From: Pontibacter roseus DSM 17521
Lineage (GTDB): Bacteria > Bacteroidota > Bacteroidia > Cytophagales > Hymenobacteraceae
Reading direction: 5' to 3'
Assembly (NCBI RefSeq): GCF_000373265.1
Contig: NZ_KB890761.1
Span: 248,001 to 312,000 of the forward strand
Length of the DNA stretch: 64,000 nt
Shown here: positions 63,208 to 64,000 of the stretch, piece by piece
Numbering within the stretch: the stretch's first letter is position 1
How the letters are laid out: each line of letters opens with the position of its first letter
Notes under the pieces: generated by a model
Seen by the model: the letters and a program-made list of their open reading frames with translations, nothing else
Databases searched by the model: none
What the model was told of the DNA's origin: nothing
Translations under genes and position numbers: made by a program

Positions 63208-63272
63208 TTTTGCCATAATTGCACTTTATTAGTATCGTTTAAACCGATAGGTTTCCTCCTTCGGCAGTTCAA

Positions 63273-63309
63273 ATCCGTATGAATGTTAGAGAGAAGCATT
63301 CATACGGAT
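63273..63309 (+). repeat. 13-bp inverted repeat overlapping the fasciclin start codon
   Basis: ATCCGTATGAATG (63273-63285) and CATTCATACGGAT (63297-63309) are perfect inverted repeats 11 nt apart. The right arm covers the first two bases of the ATG at 63308, so the folded RNA would hide the start. No T-run follows, so it is not an ordinary terminator. Confidence 0.7.
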
Positions 63310-63784
63310 GAAAACGAAACCAACATATACTGCCCTGTGGCTCCTGCTGATTGTATCATTATTTCTGTGTGCAGGGGCTGTTACAGCGCAGGACGCGGCA
63401 CAGGCGCAACGCACCACCATCATGCAGTACGCCATAGAAGAGCGGCCCGTGCTGGCAGACCTGCTGACGGCGGCAGGGCTGGCGCCCGCCCTGTCAGGCG
63501 ATACGCCCTATACCTTACTGGCGCCGCCCGAGGAAAGCCTGCGGAAACTGAAAGGGGAACCCACTGAGAAGATACGCTCCACCTTGGCCGCGCATATCAT
63601 CAAGGGCAGCTACAAAGAAAACGAGTTTAAGGAAGGGGCCGCTATACAGGACTACAGTGGCAACCAAGTGCACGTATGCCGTAAAAAAGGGCAGACCTTG
63701 CTCAATGGTGAAGGGTTGTCGGCTAACCATAGACAAATGCGCAATGGGGTGGTGCTGGAATTGAGCGGCCTGCTGGTGCCTTAA
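63308..63784 (+). CDS. Fasciclin domain-containing exported protein
   Basis: 158-residue protein with signal peptide (about 1-28, LCAGAVTAQ). A single FAS1 domain follows: VLADLLTAAGLAPALSGDTPYTLLAPPEESLRKL and LAAHIIKGSYKEN. FAS1 domains mediate adhesion or polysaccharide/lipid binding. The start codon lies in the right arm of a 13-bp inverted repeat. A single Cys (CRKK) near 125. Confidence 0.88.
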   Translation: MKTKPTYTALWLLLIVSLFLCAGAVTAQDAAQAQRTTIMQYAIEERPVLADLLTAAGLAPALSGDTPYTLLAPPEESLRKLKGEPTEKIRSTLAAHIIKGSYKENEFKEGAAIQDYSGNQVHVCRKKGQTLLNGEGLSANHRQMRNGVVLELSGLLVP

Positions 63785-63902
63785 CCGCAAGTGCTAGGAG
63801 ATTTTCGTCTGCCTGTGTCTGCTCAGATTTATCTAAATACCCTACTCATACTTGGTTCCGTCTAAGTCAGAAATCGACTTGTTGCGTATTAGTTAAGACC
63901 CA

Positions 63903-64000
63903 ATGGAAGACGCAACCAACTATACCGCCTCAGAGAGTACCTACACGTCCATAGCCAAGAACCTGTGCTATGAGCTCTCCTATAGTGGGCTCAAAAACAG
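63903..64000 (+). CDS. Partial gene, cut by the window end
   Basis: ATG 63903 opens a frame that runs off the window after 32 codons (MEDATNYTASESTYTS then IAKNLCYELSYSGLKN). Acidic/polar start, no recognised motif. The gap before it (63785-63902) contains no clear promoter. Confidence 0.45.
   Translation, partial: MEDATNYTASESTYTSIAKNLCYELSYSGLKN

Noticed and set aside
1..64000. CRISPR arrays, insertion sequences, prophage genes, tRNA or rRNA genes
   Set aside because: No regularly spaced direct repeats, transposase or phage motifs, and no cloverleaf or rRNA sequence was recognised on either strand.

Overview
The window is chromosomal DNA from a member of the Bacteroidota, most likely the order Cytophagales and close to Hymenobacteraceae/Pontibacter (genus is an inference). 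The evidence is a type IX secretion/gliding pair (PorP/SprF-like protein and GldJ), a DUF4175 protein, a short FeoB-associated Cys-rich protein, the mnmG-methyltransferase pair, Bacteroidota-type TAnnTTTG promoter boxes, and the general lack of Shine-Dalgarno sequences. Nearly all genes are ordinary chromosomal genes. No tRNA, rRNA, CRISPR array, transposase, phage module or integrase gene was recognised.

Layout. 0-5.2 kb: stress-type SDR oxidoreductase (-), then pterin dehydratase, rsmI, lnt, an inositol-monophosphatase-family gene and two small proteins (+). 5.3-14.9 kb: a mostly minus-strand run with an MscS channel, radical SAM/SPASM protein, release-factor-like BaeRF protein, TlpA-like thioredoxin lipid/envelope protein, radA, and a 975-residue CHASE-PAS histidine kinase. 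15.2-18.6 kb: membrane protein, fumC and a TerC-family gene. 18.86-21.91 kb: an AT-richer island of four genes, each followed by an imperfect palindrome ending in a GTTAGC-like core. This looks like an integron cassette array without a nearby integrase (CALIN-like). 22-33 kb: lipoproteins, two tandem MsrB-family genes, diacylglycerol kinase, DinB, DUF4382 lipoprotein, a large AsmA-family protein, PorP/SprF-like, gldJ and comF. 33-43.8 kb: AhpD-like protein, xth, DUF4175 coiled-coil membrane protein, RsbW-like ATPase, ybeY, mnmG, methyltransferase and an Ig-like lipoprotein.

43.8-45.0 kb is a 1.2-kb gene-free stretch with many DnaA-box-like nonamers, an AT-rich segment and a sharp reversal of local G/C strand bias. 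I read it as the likely replication origin. A perfect 16-bp parS palindrome lies 5 kb to its left, just upstream of mnmG, which is the classical origin neighbourhood. Right of the putative origin nearly all genes run on the + strand (co-directional with the fork): antiporter, DUF4385, glyQS, ileS, lspA, a duplicated-domain oligopeptide ABC ATPase, rnr, a polyprenyl synthase, rhomboid and fasciclin genes. The exceptions are a PiT-like transporter and a HAD phosphatase.

A second striking property is genome style: the hexamer GGTATA/TATACC, usually inside AGGTATAG/CTATACCT, occurs about 150 times by eye against roughly 30 expected. It is found in genes and between genes and on both strands, and is thin in the cassette island. 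Functions are assigned from motifs and remembered family sequences only; no searches were run.
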